The notes beneath the pieces were generated by a model that searched no databases, was not told where the DNA came from, and worked only from the letters and a program-made list of their open reading frames with translations. 64,000 bases of DNA, taken from Diphasiastrum complanatum (lineage: Eukaryota; Streptophyta; Lycopodiopsida; Lycopodiales; Lycopodiaceae). The stretch covers positions 2,051,629-2,115,628 of the forward strand of contig CM055102.1 in the NCBI GenBank assembly GCA_029204225.1, in the 5' to 3' direction. Below, piece after piece: positions 1 through 10,507 of this stretch (position 1 is the stretch's first letter; each line of letters opens with the position of its first letter). The position numbers were made by a program, and so were the translations under genes.

Positions 1-889
1 TTGCCAATTGAAAAAATATGCAATAGAAATTATGATTCTAATTGATATCATCTTTGCAACTGGAGCAAAAGTCTCCTCATAATCAAGTCCATAAACCCTT
101 TGCACAAAGCCTTGCCTTGTACTTGTTGATTGTGCCATCTTGATTATATTTGACTCGAAAAACCCACTTGCAACCAATGGTGTGCTTGTCGGATGGAAGA
201 TTCAAAGCTCCCATGTCTTGTTGTCTATCAAAGCATCATATTCCTCCATGGCTAGAAATCATTCCTTCGAATTGAGTGCATCATATACATCCTTTGGCTC
301 CTCATGTGAAATAAAATAAGCACAATTAGTGGAGTTGAATTCCACTTGCTTGCCTTTATCTTCATATGTAAGCCTCCTAGGCTCGGATCTTTCTCTTTGA
401 GATCTCCTTGGTGAAAAAATTCGACGTGACTCCTCCTCAATTCTTGGCCCCATCTCTCCAATGATAGTCTTCAAGGGTGATGATTGGAAAATCTTTTTGA
501 GAATCTTTGAACTCGGCCTCCTCAAGAATGTATTTTTGATTCTCATGGAATATAACATCTCTACTCTCAATCGTAGTTGAGGTAGAGGAAACATAAATTC
601 TGTAAGCCTTCTTGTTGGATGAATATCCAACCATGATCCCTTTGATAGAATTAGGATCATCTATTTTCCTTGTTTCCAAGCGTACATGAACAAAGCAAGC
701 ACATCCAAAAACTCTAAGGTGATCTATCTTAGGTTTCTTCTTAAACAAGACTTCATATGGTGATTTTCTAGCAAGTGCATTGTGAGGTAATCTATTGCAC
801 AAATAGTTTGCACAATTAATTGCTTCCCCCCAATATTCAATAGGCAAAGAAGCTTCAACTCAGATTGCTTTAGCACATTCACATAGAGA
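1..889 (-). pseudogene. copia integrase C-terminal region and start of reverse transcriptase, family A copy 1
   Basis: The minus strand from about 850 down encodes the copia integrase tail (PYEVLFKKKP, HLRVFGCACFVHV, KGIMVGYS) and the GKQ/YRIYVSST linker. From about 290 down the RT N-terminus begins (SKEWFLAMEEYDAL-like, then the ETFAPVAK region near 60-90). Frames differ between these pieces, so several indels are present. RT palm motifs lie outside the window. The order and spacing match the complete family member at 4355-8304. Confidence 0.83.
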
Positions 890-1829
890 TCATTTTTTTC
901 TCTTAGCAACTCCATTTTGAGATGGAGAATAAGCAAAAGAAAACTCTCTCTTTATTCCTTCACCCTCACAATATTCATAGAACTTGTTGGAGATGTATTC
1001 ACCTCCTCCGTCACATCTTAAAGCTTTAACTTTGAAAGAAAACTGTTTCTCAACATAAGTTTTGAAGATTAGGAAGTGATCAAATACCATAGCTTTTAAA
1101 GAAAGTAGATACAACCAAGTATATCTCGTAAAGTCATCAATAAAGGTGACAAAACATGTTGCACCACCAATACTTTTTGAAGAAGAAAACTGAACATCCG
1201 AGTGTATAAGTTCCAAAGGATGAGTAGTCTTGATAAAAGACTTTTGATATGGTTTTCTATGTGATTTTGCAATAGCACAAGCCTCACAAGGCTTGAAATC
1301 TTTGGAAAGTGATTTTGGAAGGCCAATAGCCTTATCTTTCTTGACCATAGAAGACGTAGACCTAAAGTTAGAATGCCCCAACCTTCTATGCCATAACTCA
1401 GATAAATAAGCAACTTCCAAAAGTATGCATTCTCATAAGAATTCAACTTGAAAATTCCACCATATCTAGATCCATTAGCTAGGATCTCATCATTTTTCTT
1501 GATAAAGCAAGTGTTGGAATTGAACTTTACATCACAACCACTATCAAGCAATTTTCCAGCACTAATCAAGTTCTTTGTAAGCTTAGGAACAGAAAGAACA
1601 TTGAAAAGTGAAAGAACTTTAGAAGAAGCAAGTTTCAATGGAATGTTGCCAATTCCTTCAATAGAGCACTCATGATCATTTGTAGTATAAATAGATCTTT
1701 TAAGTCCTTTGTAAGGTACAATTGAGTCAAAAGACTCCTTTGAACAGCACGTATATGAAGAATCAATATACCAAGCTCCATCTTTCTTGGAAGGTGATGA
1801 AGAAAAACTTGACACCATGAGTATCCTTT
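890..1829 (-). pseudogene. copia protease and integrase N-terminal/core, family A copy 1
   Basis: Continuation of pol on the minus strand. The protease active site reads WYIDSS instead of the family WYIDSGASSHM, so the D-S-G triad is damaged. The GAG-pre-integrase zinc region (LWHRRLGH...CEACAIAK) and the integrase core follow. The first two catalytic Asp are visible in HSDV and RCDGGGEY, but the third residue, Glu in NGVAER, is Lys (NGVAKR; codon on complement of 902-904). The spacing from the second Asp is 35 residues, as in D,D(35)E integrases. A frameshift near 1400 separates protease and integrase. Confidence 0.87.
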
Positions 1830-2712
1830 TCCATCACTTGCAACAAAATCTTCTTCAATCTCTTTGGAGAGATTTGCTTGCTTGAGTTGGTTTTTCTTCT
1901 TGAAGCAATTAGAGGCATAGTGCCCCTTCTTGCCACAAAAGAAACACTTGACTTTCTTCTTCTTGGTCTTTGAAGTAGAAGGATGAGATGAGTCATCCTC
2001 TTCACCATCTTTGTCTCGATCCTTGGCTTTGTCTTTCTTGAATGTTTGAGAGAACTGGTTCTTGTTCCTTCCTTTATGCTTGTCCTTGACAAAGAGGGCT
2101 TTGTCACTTCCAATGTGCTCGAGTTTGTTCATCCTAGAAAGTTTATAACTTTGCCTAGCTTCTTCATAAATGAGAATTCCTCTGAGAGTTTCTAAATAAG
2201 GCAACTCCTCCTTAATGGCAAAGGATTGAACAAGATTATCATAGTCATCTTTCAAGCCATTTAAAATGACTTGTACTAGCACATCTTGGTTAATTGTAAC
2301 ACCAACATAAAAAATCTCTCTATGAAGATCTTTTACTCTCAAAACATAGTTTGATGCACTCTCCTCACTTCTTTGAAAACTTTGGAAAATCTGATTCCTA
2401 AGAGTGAGTATTCTAGAAGTGTTCTTAGCCATCCCAAGCATCTTTGGCAGTGGTGCAAGATCCTATCTCTCTCAGAATTTCATTAGATACATTCATCTTA
2501 ATGAAATGTAGAGCCATTGTAGCTCTCTTCTTGTACTTTGGTATTTCAAGCTGTGGTTGAGGCTCCTCCTCAGTACCAAGAACAATGTCCATAACATCAT
2601 GGAGTATCAAAATAAACTCCATTCTAACCTTCCAAATTGAGTAATTAGAGGTGCTTAGTCTTTCACTTGCTTCCAAGAGATATCCTCCCACAGATGCATA
2701 ATGATTGAACAA
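1830..2712 (-). pseudogene. copia Gag, family A copy 1
   Basis: Capsid-like Gag of a copia retrotransposon. The N-terminus carries the SERLSTSNYSIWKVRME stretch typical of plant copia Gag (UBN2/DUF4219-type), followed by the helical region and a lysine-rich segment. It ends in a zinc knuckle, CFFCGKKGHYASNC (CX2CX4HX4C), near 1905-1950. The frame breaks between the part beginning at 2712 and the part beginning at 2441, and again near 1815 before the protease. It is about 70-80% similar by eye to the Gag at 4355. Gag would package element RNA in cytoplasmic particles; this copy cannot make the full protein. Confidence 0.88.
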
Positions 2713-2892
2713 TAATATGTTTGAGCTTGTTCCAATCAGACTTAATGTTGCTGCTCTCTTTCACTATAGGTATTTTCAAAGATGTACTATCTTCCTATGT
2801 GAAAATCTTGCAACTGTGTTTGAGATGGATCTCAAATATTCCATAAAACAAGATTTTCTAGATCAGATACTCAAAATGAATTAAGACACTAA

Positions 2893-3600
2893 TGTGAAGA
2901 ATTGAAAAAAATTATCTATGTTAGATATAGGGGTCTTATGTTTTTTTTTACATCAAGCATCTAGGTGTAGGATGTTGATAGGAATAAATTTGGCATAGAT
3001 GGCAAATTATACATTTCCACTTGTAATGCCACTATTGAGCCAAAATTGAGTAAGAGGCTAAACATGTGCCAATTAGGGTGTAGACAAGTGTAATGTTTTT
3101 TTTTGATGAATTCTAAGAGGTCCAATAGGATTTAGAGGTGGAACCTTGTGAGGTCCAATAGGAAATTAAGGTGTGCTTGAATATAGTCCAATAGAATGAA
3201 GAGGTGCATGGATCAATGGTCCAATAGGATCAAGAGGTGACAAAGTATGGTCCAATCATAGTTAAGCATAGTGGTAGCTAGTGGATCTGCTAGTATCATT
3301 ATGCTCCTCATTTTGAAGCTAATTGATTTGGTGATTTTATGGATTTTGGGAGTTGTTGGATTTCTAGCTTTCTCTCTCTACCCGAGGAGAGCAGCTTGTT
3401 TTTACTTAGATTATTTTTTGAATACTTCCCACACGTGTGAGTGAGAGTTGGAAGTGTTTGAATGCATGTAGTAGTGTGTTTTTGCCATATGATCTAAGAT
3501 TGATCTTGAATCTCAATCTAATCTTAATCTTGGTGCATCTACACACCTTAGGAGATCACAAGTACATGTTGTGGACAATCCACACGTGTGAAATTCAACA
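2893..3600 (+). repeat. 5' LTR, copia family A
   Basis: 708-bp LTR starting TGTGAAGAATTG and ending TTCAACA directly before the PBS. It matches 8347-8846 in the same orientation and the complement of 38776-39511. Two CACACGTGTG palindromes lie at 3430-3439 and 3581-3590. TCCAATAGGA is repeated several times between 3120 and 3250, which could be enhancer-like U3 repeats (inference). Confidence 0.92.
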
Positions 3601-3612
3601 TGGTATCAGAGC
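3601..3612 (+). other. Primer-binding site, tRNA-iMet
   Basis: TGGTATCAGAGC directly abuts the LTR end. This is the standard plant copia primer site, complementary to the 3' end of initiator tRNA-Met. Confidence 0.9.
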
Positions 3613-4354
3613 CTACCTAAGGTTACCATGCACTTTGATCCATCTAAGTAAAAACTTTTCATCAATCTTGAGCTAGAAATTGTCAAGGCCCAATGGGTAG
3701 CTATCTTATTCAATTTTGGACCAAAAGAGATCAAAAGGACATTAATTGGGTCTGACCTGGTACTGTACAGAATAAGGTGCTCAGACACATGTGAGGAACA
3801 TCCAAATTCAGTTTGGAAGTTCTCTCTCATGCTTGATCCATTTATCTTGCTTGATAGCTTGTTTTGAAGCTATTTTTGTCTAGTTTTTGATGTAATCAGT
3901 TTCATTCCATTTGGTTGAGCCAATCAAAAGCTATAAGCTTTTGAAAAGAGTTAGGTAGGGCACCTAAACCTGGGTGGACACATTTGGTTTGGTCAAGAGA
4001 TTGCTTGGGTGATCCAAAGTCACAGTTGTATGCTTGCCAATCTCATCTATATGTGATCAAGGCACTGTTTTGAGATCTTAGCCATTTTGTTGCATGCAAT
4101 ATCATTGTATTTGAGTCAAATTTGGTTTCTTAGAGTACTTCACACATTCTAAGAGTGTTTGGTCATAACTTTGCCTATACTCCATCATTTGATGTCAAAT
4201 AGATCTTGTTTTAGAGAGATTTGTGTAGCTAGTGAGAATCAATTCCCAAATAGTTGCAAGATCTTTCATAGGAGGAGATAGTACTCCATTATTGGATCCT
4301 ATTAAGAGTGTGTAGCAACATTTATTGTTCATCATTTGAGTTTCTTCACTTCAA
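3613..4354 (+). other. Untranslated leader of copia family A copy 2
   Basis: 742 bp between PBS and gag ATG with no plausible coding frame. Its last 150 bases resemble the complement of 2713-2892, which supports family identity of the two elements. Confidence 0.7.
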
Positions 4355-5986
4355 ATGTCTTCAATGGGTTCATCCTTGTTGGAACCAAGTGAAAGATTGT
4401 CCACTTCAAACTATTCAATTTGGAAAATGAGGATGGAGTCCAACTTGGTCCTTCAAGACGTGATGGACATAGTTCTTGGCCTTGAAGAAGAACCACAAGT
4501 TCTTCAAGAGGTTCAAAAATACAAAAAGAGAGCTAGGATGGCTCTCCACTACATTAAGATGAATGTCTCTAATGAGATATTGAGGGAGATAAGTACTTGT
4601 ACAACAGCCAAAGAAGCTTGGGATTGTCTCAAGACTATCTATGAGGCTAAGAATACCTCTAGGCTTCTCACTCTTAGGAATCAAATCTTTCAAAGTAGCC
4701 AAAAGAGTGATGAGAGTGCATCTAGTTATGTTTTGAGAGTAAAAGATATTCATAGAGAACTTGCTTGTATTGGTGATTCCATCAATCAAAATGAGCTAGT
4801 TCAAGTCATTCTCAATGGCTTGAGAAGTGAATTTGATAACCTTGTCCAATCCTATGCCATTAAGGAGGAGCTACCAAGTTTGGAGGCTCTCCAAAGTGTG
4901 CTAATTTCAAAAGAATCAAGACAAGAGTACAAGCTCTTGAGGATGGACAAGCTTTCTCTCACTCATAATGATGGCAAAGCTCTCTTTGCCAAGGATAAGC
5001 ACAAAGGGAGGAGCAAGAACCAACATCAACAATCCTCAAGCAAGGACAAAGTCAAATCCAAAGACAAAGATGAGGAGGAAGATGATTCCTCCAATGCTTC
5101 ATCATCCATGCTCAAGAAGAAGAAGATCAAGTGCTTTTATTGTGGCAAGAAAGGTCATTATGCCACCAATTGCTTCAAGAAGAAGAATCAACTCAAGCAG
5201 GCCAACATTACCAATGAGAAGGAAGACACTATTGCAAGTGATGGAGAGGGATCTCGTATGGTCTCTAGTTTCTCATCTACTCCTTTCAAGAAGGACGGCC
5301 TATGGTATATTGATAGTGGAGCCTCTTCACATATGTGTAGCTCCAAGGACTCTTTCTCTTCTATTGCACCTTATGATGGAGTCAAGAAATCAATATACAC
5401 TGCAAATGATTTCGAATGTCCTATTGAAAGCATAGGGAACATTCCCTTGAAGCTTGCATCCTCTAAAGTTCTTTCTCTCTCTAAAGTTCTTTATGTACCT
5501 AAGCTTACCAAGAATCTTATTAGTGTTGGCCAATTGCTTGATAATGACCTTGATGTAAAATTCAATGTTGATACTTGCACTATCAAGAAAAATGATGAGA
5601 TACTTGCATTAGGATCTAGATTTGGTGGCATGTATAAACTAGATCCAAATGAGTATGCGAATGCTTGTAACGTTGCTCTTGTGAATGAGCTCTCTATGGA
5701 GGAATTATGGCATAGGAGGTTGGGACATCCCAACTACAAATCCATGCTCTCTATGATCAAAGACGCCAAAGCTATTGGCTTGCCAAAGTCACTCTCCAAG
5801 AAGATCAAGCCTTGTGAGGCTTGTGCTATTGCTAAATCTCAAAAAAAGCCATTTACAAGATCTTCTATCAAAAGGAAGCATCCTTTGGAGTTAATCCACT
5901 CGGATGTGCATTTCTCATCAACTACAAGCAAGGGAGGAGCCACTTGTTTTGTTACTTTCATTGATGATTATACAAGATTCACTTAG
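4355..5986 (+). pseudogene. copia Gag-protease-integrase N-terminus
   Basis: Uninterrupted 543-codon frame from ATG 4355. Gag occupies residues 1 to about 300, with the zinc knuckle CFYCGKKGHYATNC from residue 260. The protease active site WYIDSGASSHM starts at residue 317 and is intact. The GAG-pre-integrase HHCC region is LWHRRLGH (from about residue 451) to CEACAIAK. The integrase core begins HSDV and FIDDYTRFT. The frame ends at TAG 5984-5986, where relatives have a Trp codon, so this is a nonsense mutation of one large polyprotein. The start follows a 742-bp leader and matches the family Gag start. Confidence 0.92.
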
Positions 5987-6698
5987 ATATATCTTCTTGC
6001 TTCTAAATCTATGGTGTTTGATCATTTCCTTATTTTCAAAGCTTATGTAGAGAAGCAATTCTCATTCAAGATGAGAGCTCTTAGAAGTGATGGAGGTGGT
6101 GAATATATCTCCAATAAATTTCAAGATTTTTGTGAGCTTGAAGGCATTAAAAGAGAGTTCCCTTGTGCCTACTCTCCATCTCAAAATGGAGTGGCCGAGA
6201 GAAAGAATAGATCTCTATGTGAATGTGCAAAATCTATGAGAATTGAGGCATCTTTGCCCAAAGATTTTTGGGAGAAGCCATTAATTGTGCAAATTATCTT
6301 TGCAATAGGCTCCCACATATAGCTCTTGGAGGAAAGTCACCATATGAAATCTTATTTTTGAAGAAGCCTAAGGTTGATCACCTCAGATTTTTTTAATGCT
6401 TATGCTTTGTCCATATTCCCTTGGAAACAAGGAAAAGGAAGATCCTAGTGCATGCAAAGGGATCATGGTTGGATACTCATCCACCAAGAAGGCCTATAGA
6501 ATCTTTATACTCTCTACTTCTCAAGTTATTGAAAGTAGAGATGTTGTCTTTCATGAAGATCAACACTCATCTTTTGAAGAGGCCAAGATCAAGAAATCTA
6601 TGGATGCATCATTAATTATTGATTTTGAAGACAATCACGATGTGACGGGGTCGAGATTTGAAGGAGACTCTCCTTAGATTTTCTCACCAAGAAGATCC
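5987..6698 (+). pseudogene. copia integrase core and C-terminal part
   Basis: Continues integrase after the nonsense codon. SDGGGEY and SPSQNGVAERKN give the second Asp and the Glu of the D,D(35)E triad, both intact here, unlike copy 1. A one-base loss near 6270 (FWEKP for FWGEA) shifts the frame. The C-terminal motif KGIMVGYSSTKKAYRI then appears in another frame from 6396, with a stop at 6677 before the RT linker. Integrase would insert the cDNA into host chromosomes; this copy cannot be translated through. Confidence 0.88.
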
Positions 6699-8304
6699 AT
6701 GAAAGATAGATCTGAGCCTAAGAGGCTCTCATATGTTGACAAAGGCAAACAAGTGGATCTTGATTCCACTAATTATGTTTTCTATGTATCTCATGAAGAG
6801 CCAAAGAATGTACAAGAGGCACTCAATACCAAGGAGTGGTATGATGCCATGAAGCAAGAGTATGATGCATTGATCACCAACAATACTTGGGAGCTTGTGG
6901 ATCCTCCATCCAACAAGCATGTGATTGGTTGCAATTGGGTATTTCGGATCAAGTTCAATCATGGTGGCACCATAAACAAGCATAAAGCAAGATTATGTGC
7001 CAAAGGATTTGCTCAAATCCATGGTCTTGATTATGAGGAGACCTTTGCACCCGTTGCAAAGATGGTGACAATAAGAATTTTTATTTCTCTTGCTTGTTTT
7101 TTCAAGTGGAAGGTGTTCCAGTTAAATGTATCCAATGCTTTTCTAAATGGTTATCTTGAGGAGGAGATCTATATGGAACAACCTCAAGGATTCATCAAGG
7201 ATGAGTCCAAAGTGTGCTTGCTCTTCAAAAGTCTTTATGGACTCAAGCAAGCACCAAGATCATGGTATTCAAGACTTAATTCTTTTCTTATCTCACTAGG
7301 ATTTACTCTTACTGACTATCATCTTTCCGTGTATCTAAAATTTGTTGATAGCAATATTGTCATTCTTCTAATTTATGTTGATGACATTATTCTTTGTGGA
7401 AGTTGTATCAAGCTAGTTGATATAACCAAGCTAGCACTTGGATGTGAGTTTAAAATGCAAGATCTAGGAGAGATACATTACATCCTAGGCCTAGAAATTG
7501 ATTTTTATGAAAATCATGTCTTTATATGCCAATCTAGATATGCTCACTCTATGTTGAAAAAATTTCATATGGAAAATTCTAAGAGCATAGATACTCCAAT
7601 GGAGCAAATTGTAAAAGATCTTAATAAAGGTGATGAAAGATCCTTTGAGGACATCACAGTTTTTAGGAGTCTTGTAGGCTCCTTGATTTGGCTTACCATT
7701 ACTAGGCCCGATCTAAGTTTTTGTGTGCACAAATTGAGTTAATTTATGCAAGATCCTAAGATCCATCATTGGAAGATGGCCAAGAGGATTCTAAGATATG
7801 TATCATCATCTTGTGATTATGGTCTACTCTATAAAAGTGAAAATCTGTCCATTGTTGGCTACTCGGATTCGAACTTTGCAAGTGACAAGATGGATCAAAA
7901 GTCTATTAGTGCATACACTATCTTTATTGGTATCTTGGCTTTCCAAAAAGCAAAATATTATATCTCTCTCTTCATGTGAGGCCGAGTACAAAGCACTCAC
8001 TACAACTACCAAAGAGGTGCTTTGGATCAAGAGGTTATTAATGGAGCTAAAGTGCATCAAGGAGGATGATCTACCAATGATCAAGTGTGATAACATCTCG
8101 GCCCAAGCTCTTGCCAATAATCCCATATTTCATGCAAGAAGCAAGCACATAGAAGTGGCACACCATTTTGTGAGAGAAAAGCTTATTGGAGGAGAAATCT
8201 ATTTGGAGCATGTCAACTCGTCCTCTTATATTGCCGATCTACTCACCAAGCCTTTGAGCAAAAGTGCTTTCATCAAGCATAGATCTAATCTTGGAGTTAT
8301 ATGA
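6699..8304 (+). pseudogene. copia reverse transcriptase-RNase H
   Basis: RT starts with the EWYDAMKQEYDAL and VGCNWVF-type region, then AKGFAQ and ETFAPVAK. The palm motif that should read QLDVSNAF reads QLNVSNAF, so one catalytic Asp is lost. LIYVDDIIL keeps the YVDD box. A TAA at 7740-7742 interrupts the connection domain. A small deletion near 7930 removes the ISWLSKKQD segment of RNase H and shifts the frame; SSCEAEYKALTTTTKE to the end at 8304 is intact. The C-terminal DLLTKPLS motif is typical of copia RNase H. Confidence 0.92.
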
Positions 8305-8338
8305 AGATCAATGCTCAAATCTTCATAGATAGTTTTTT

Positions 8339-8346
8339 AGGAGGAG
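8339..8346 (+). other. Polypurine tract
   Basis: AGGAGGAG immediately before the 3' LTR start; the usual plus-strand primer of copia elements. The same octamer precedes the LTR at 28790. Confidence 0.8.
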
Positions 8347-8846
8347 TGTGAAGAATTGAAAAAGATTATCTATGTTAGATATAGGAGTCTTATGTTTTTT
8401 TTTTACATCCAGCATCTAGGTGTAGGATGTTGATAGGAATAAATTTGGCATAGATGGCAAATTATACATTTCCACTTGTAATGCCACTATTGAGCCAAAA
8501 TTGAGTAAGATGCTAAACACGTGCCAATTAGAGTGTAGACAAGTGTAATGCTTTTGTTTGATGAATTCCAAGAGGTCCAATAGGATTTAGAGGTGGAACC
8601 TTGTGAGGTCCAATAGGAAATTGAGGTGTGCTTGAATATAGTCCAATAGAATTAAGAGGCGCATGGATCAATGGTCCAATAGGATCAAGAGGTGACAAAG
8701 TATGGTCCAATCATAGTTAAGCATAGTGGTAGCTCGTGGATCTACTAGTATCATTGTACTCCTCATTTTTAAGCTAATTGATTTGGTGATTTTATGGATT
8801 TTGGGAGTTATTGGATTTCTAGCTTTCTCTCTCTACTCGAGAGCAA
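8347..8846 (+). repeat. 3' LTR, copia family A copy 2, truncated
   Basis: Matches the first 500 bp or so of 2893-3600 with scattered substitutions, then stops inside the CTCTCTCTAC-GAG stretch. What follows is an unrelated copia scrap in the other orientation, so the R-U5 end was lost by deletion or recombination. Confidence 0.9.
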
Positions 8847-9826
8847 CAACCATGACCATACAATGTGCACTTCCTATGATCATCAAGATTACTTATGCTA
8901 GAAACATAAGTCCAAAAATCACCACAACTTGGCATGATTTTTCTAATATTAAAATCAAAAAGTATTTTCATCTCAATAAGGCAAACTACTTGCTTATGGA
9001 TATAAGTGTCCACTTTGGATGCTTCGCTTATTCTCATAAGCAGTTTACAACTTGCCTCTAAGATTGAAAATTTACAATTTTCAACATTATGAATGAACAC
9101 ATCATTCTTGATCTTGTTGAAACCAAAAGAAAATACATTATGAAGACATTTCCATTTCCTTGACTTCATATTCAATGTAAGTTTACATGGAAAACATGCT
9201 TTACTATCTATTAAGGCATCACACTCAACTAGTATTGCCTTAATCCATCTTTGAGATACAAAAATGGAACTATTTTCATTTTGTGATTTCTCCTCTTTAA
9301 TCTTGCTTGGTTTCTCTTGGATCATAGCAATAAAATTGAATTTATCTAAAGTTCCAAGAAAAATGCTTTTCAAGGACATGAAATAGATCCAAGTGGCATT
9401 TATCTTTGCATCTTGAACCAAACAACGCACTTCCAAATGAAAAATTTCTAAAGGTTTGAAATGTGTGGTTATGGACTTTTGAAGATAAATCTTGTAAGTC
9501 CTTGTGAGACCCCAAGCCTCATGCATCTTTGCATAAAGGAAACACCTTTCCTTTGATTTGTCCTTCTTGCCTTTTCATTTTGAACTTGAAGCTCCATCCT
9601 TCACCTCGACCTCCTTGCCTTGGTTCTCCTTGGATGAAATGGTCTTCTTTTTGTAGCATCTTGAGGCAAAATGTCCTCTCTTGCCACAAAGGTTGCATTT
9701 AGGATCCATACTTGCCTCCAATAGGTTGTCACCTATTGATGCCATGATGAGGAAGTAAAAACTTGTGATATGACTTTGCAAATTGTAGTTTGTGACCCTC
9801 AAGAAACTAGATCTGAACAGATTCAA
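8847..9826 (-). mobile_element. Rearranged copia gag/integrase scrap
   Basis: On the minus strand the frame from about 9744 begins MASIGDNLLEAS, a copia Gag start, but jumps at once to the zinc knuckle CNLCGKRGHFASRC, so most of Gag is deleted. The frame at 9526-8819 is a heavily decayed copia pol: YLQKSITTHFKPLEIFH resembles the start of an integrase core and is followed by a degraded TWIYFMSLKS segment. Protease is missing. The order gag to integrase is kept, so this looks like one element with internal deletions rather than several. It belongs to a different copia family from its left neighbour. Confidence 0.6.
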
Positions 9827-10507
9827 AAATCTAGAAGGATCTACACAAGATCTAGATCACAAATTTTGAATCACATCACTTTTCAACCTAGTCAATTTGT
9901 TCACAGATTCCCACTAAATCTGTGAACACGGTTAATATAGTTCTTCTTTTTGTTACTTCTGTAGGTTACGGTTCTTTACGGTTTGGTCTTCTTATTAGAA
10001 CGGTTTCCAAGCAGAAGTGTTTATTAGATAACAATGTGTATTCACAGCCTGTCAGTGGGGAGAAACAGATACGTTACTCAGCTACATGCATAAACAAGCC
10101 ATGCAACCAGTCCTAGCTCAGTATGGATCAGCGTTCTGAATCAGGGAGAAATTCTACAATCTATCTACTAAAATTAGGGGACAAAACAATGACAAGATTA
10201 AACTACTCAGCAAGAAACAAAAAACAAGAAAAGTAGATTCCTAACAGCACTCTAGCAACCCAAAAATCAAGAAACACCCATTTCTTGATGTTTGGAATGC
10301 CCAAGAACAATCAAGAACTGGAATGTAAGAGAATACGCAATATCTACACCACAAATCTAGCCTATTTAGTCTATTGAATGCTGATTTCTACATTAACCCA
10401 CAAACAAGAAATGAAATCTAATCCACAACTAAAAAGCAAGAGAGTAAGCAAGAAATATAACTAATCCACAAACACAAAAGGAAATTAAAACATGCTCATA
10501 GGAATTT
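9827..10507. other. No gene recognised
   Basis: AT-rich stretch. It may include the leader of the minus-strand copia scrap at 8847-9826, but I see no PBS, LTR end or protein motif. Confidence 0.4.

Larger units (their letters stand above)
1..2892 (-). mobile_element. Ty1/copia element, family A copy 1 (truncated at window edge)
   Basis: Minus-strand copia retrotransposon. Reading down from 2712 it shows gag with a zinc knuckle, protease, GAG-pre-integrase, integrase and the start of reverse transcriptase, which leaves the window at base 1. Its leader (2713-2892) resembles the leader just upstream of gag at 4355, so the two belong to one family. The leader is cut at 2892 by the plus-strand element that begins at 2893, so its own 5' LTR is not visible next to it. 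Frames shift several times; the element is dead. Confidence 0.9.
2893..8846 (+). mobile_element. Ty1/copia element, family A copy 2
   Basis: The most complete retroelement in the window: 5' LTR 2893-3600, PBS 3601-3612, leader, gag-pol 4355-8304, polypurine tract 8339-8346 and a 3' LTR cut at about 8846. Five bases before it read ACTAA, but the right target-site copy is gone with the LTR end. It lies in the leader of the minus-strand relative at 1-2892, so it inserted later. It has nonsense codons (5984, 7740), frameshifts (near 6270 and 7930) and an RT active-site Asp changed to Asn. Confidence 0.93.
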
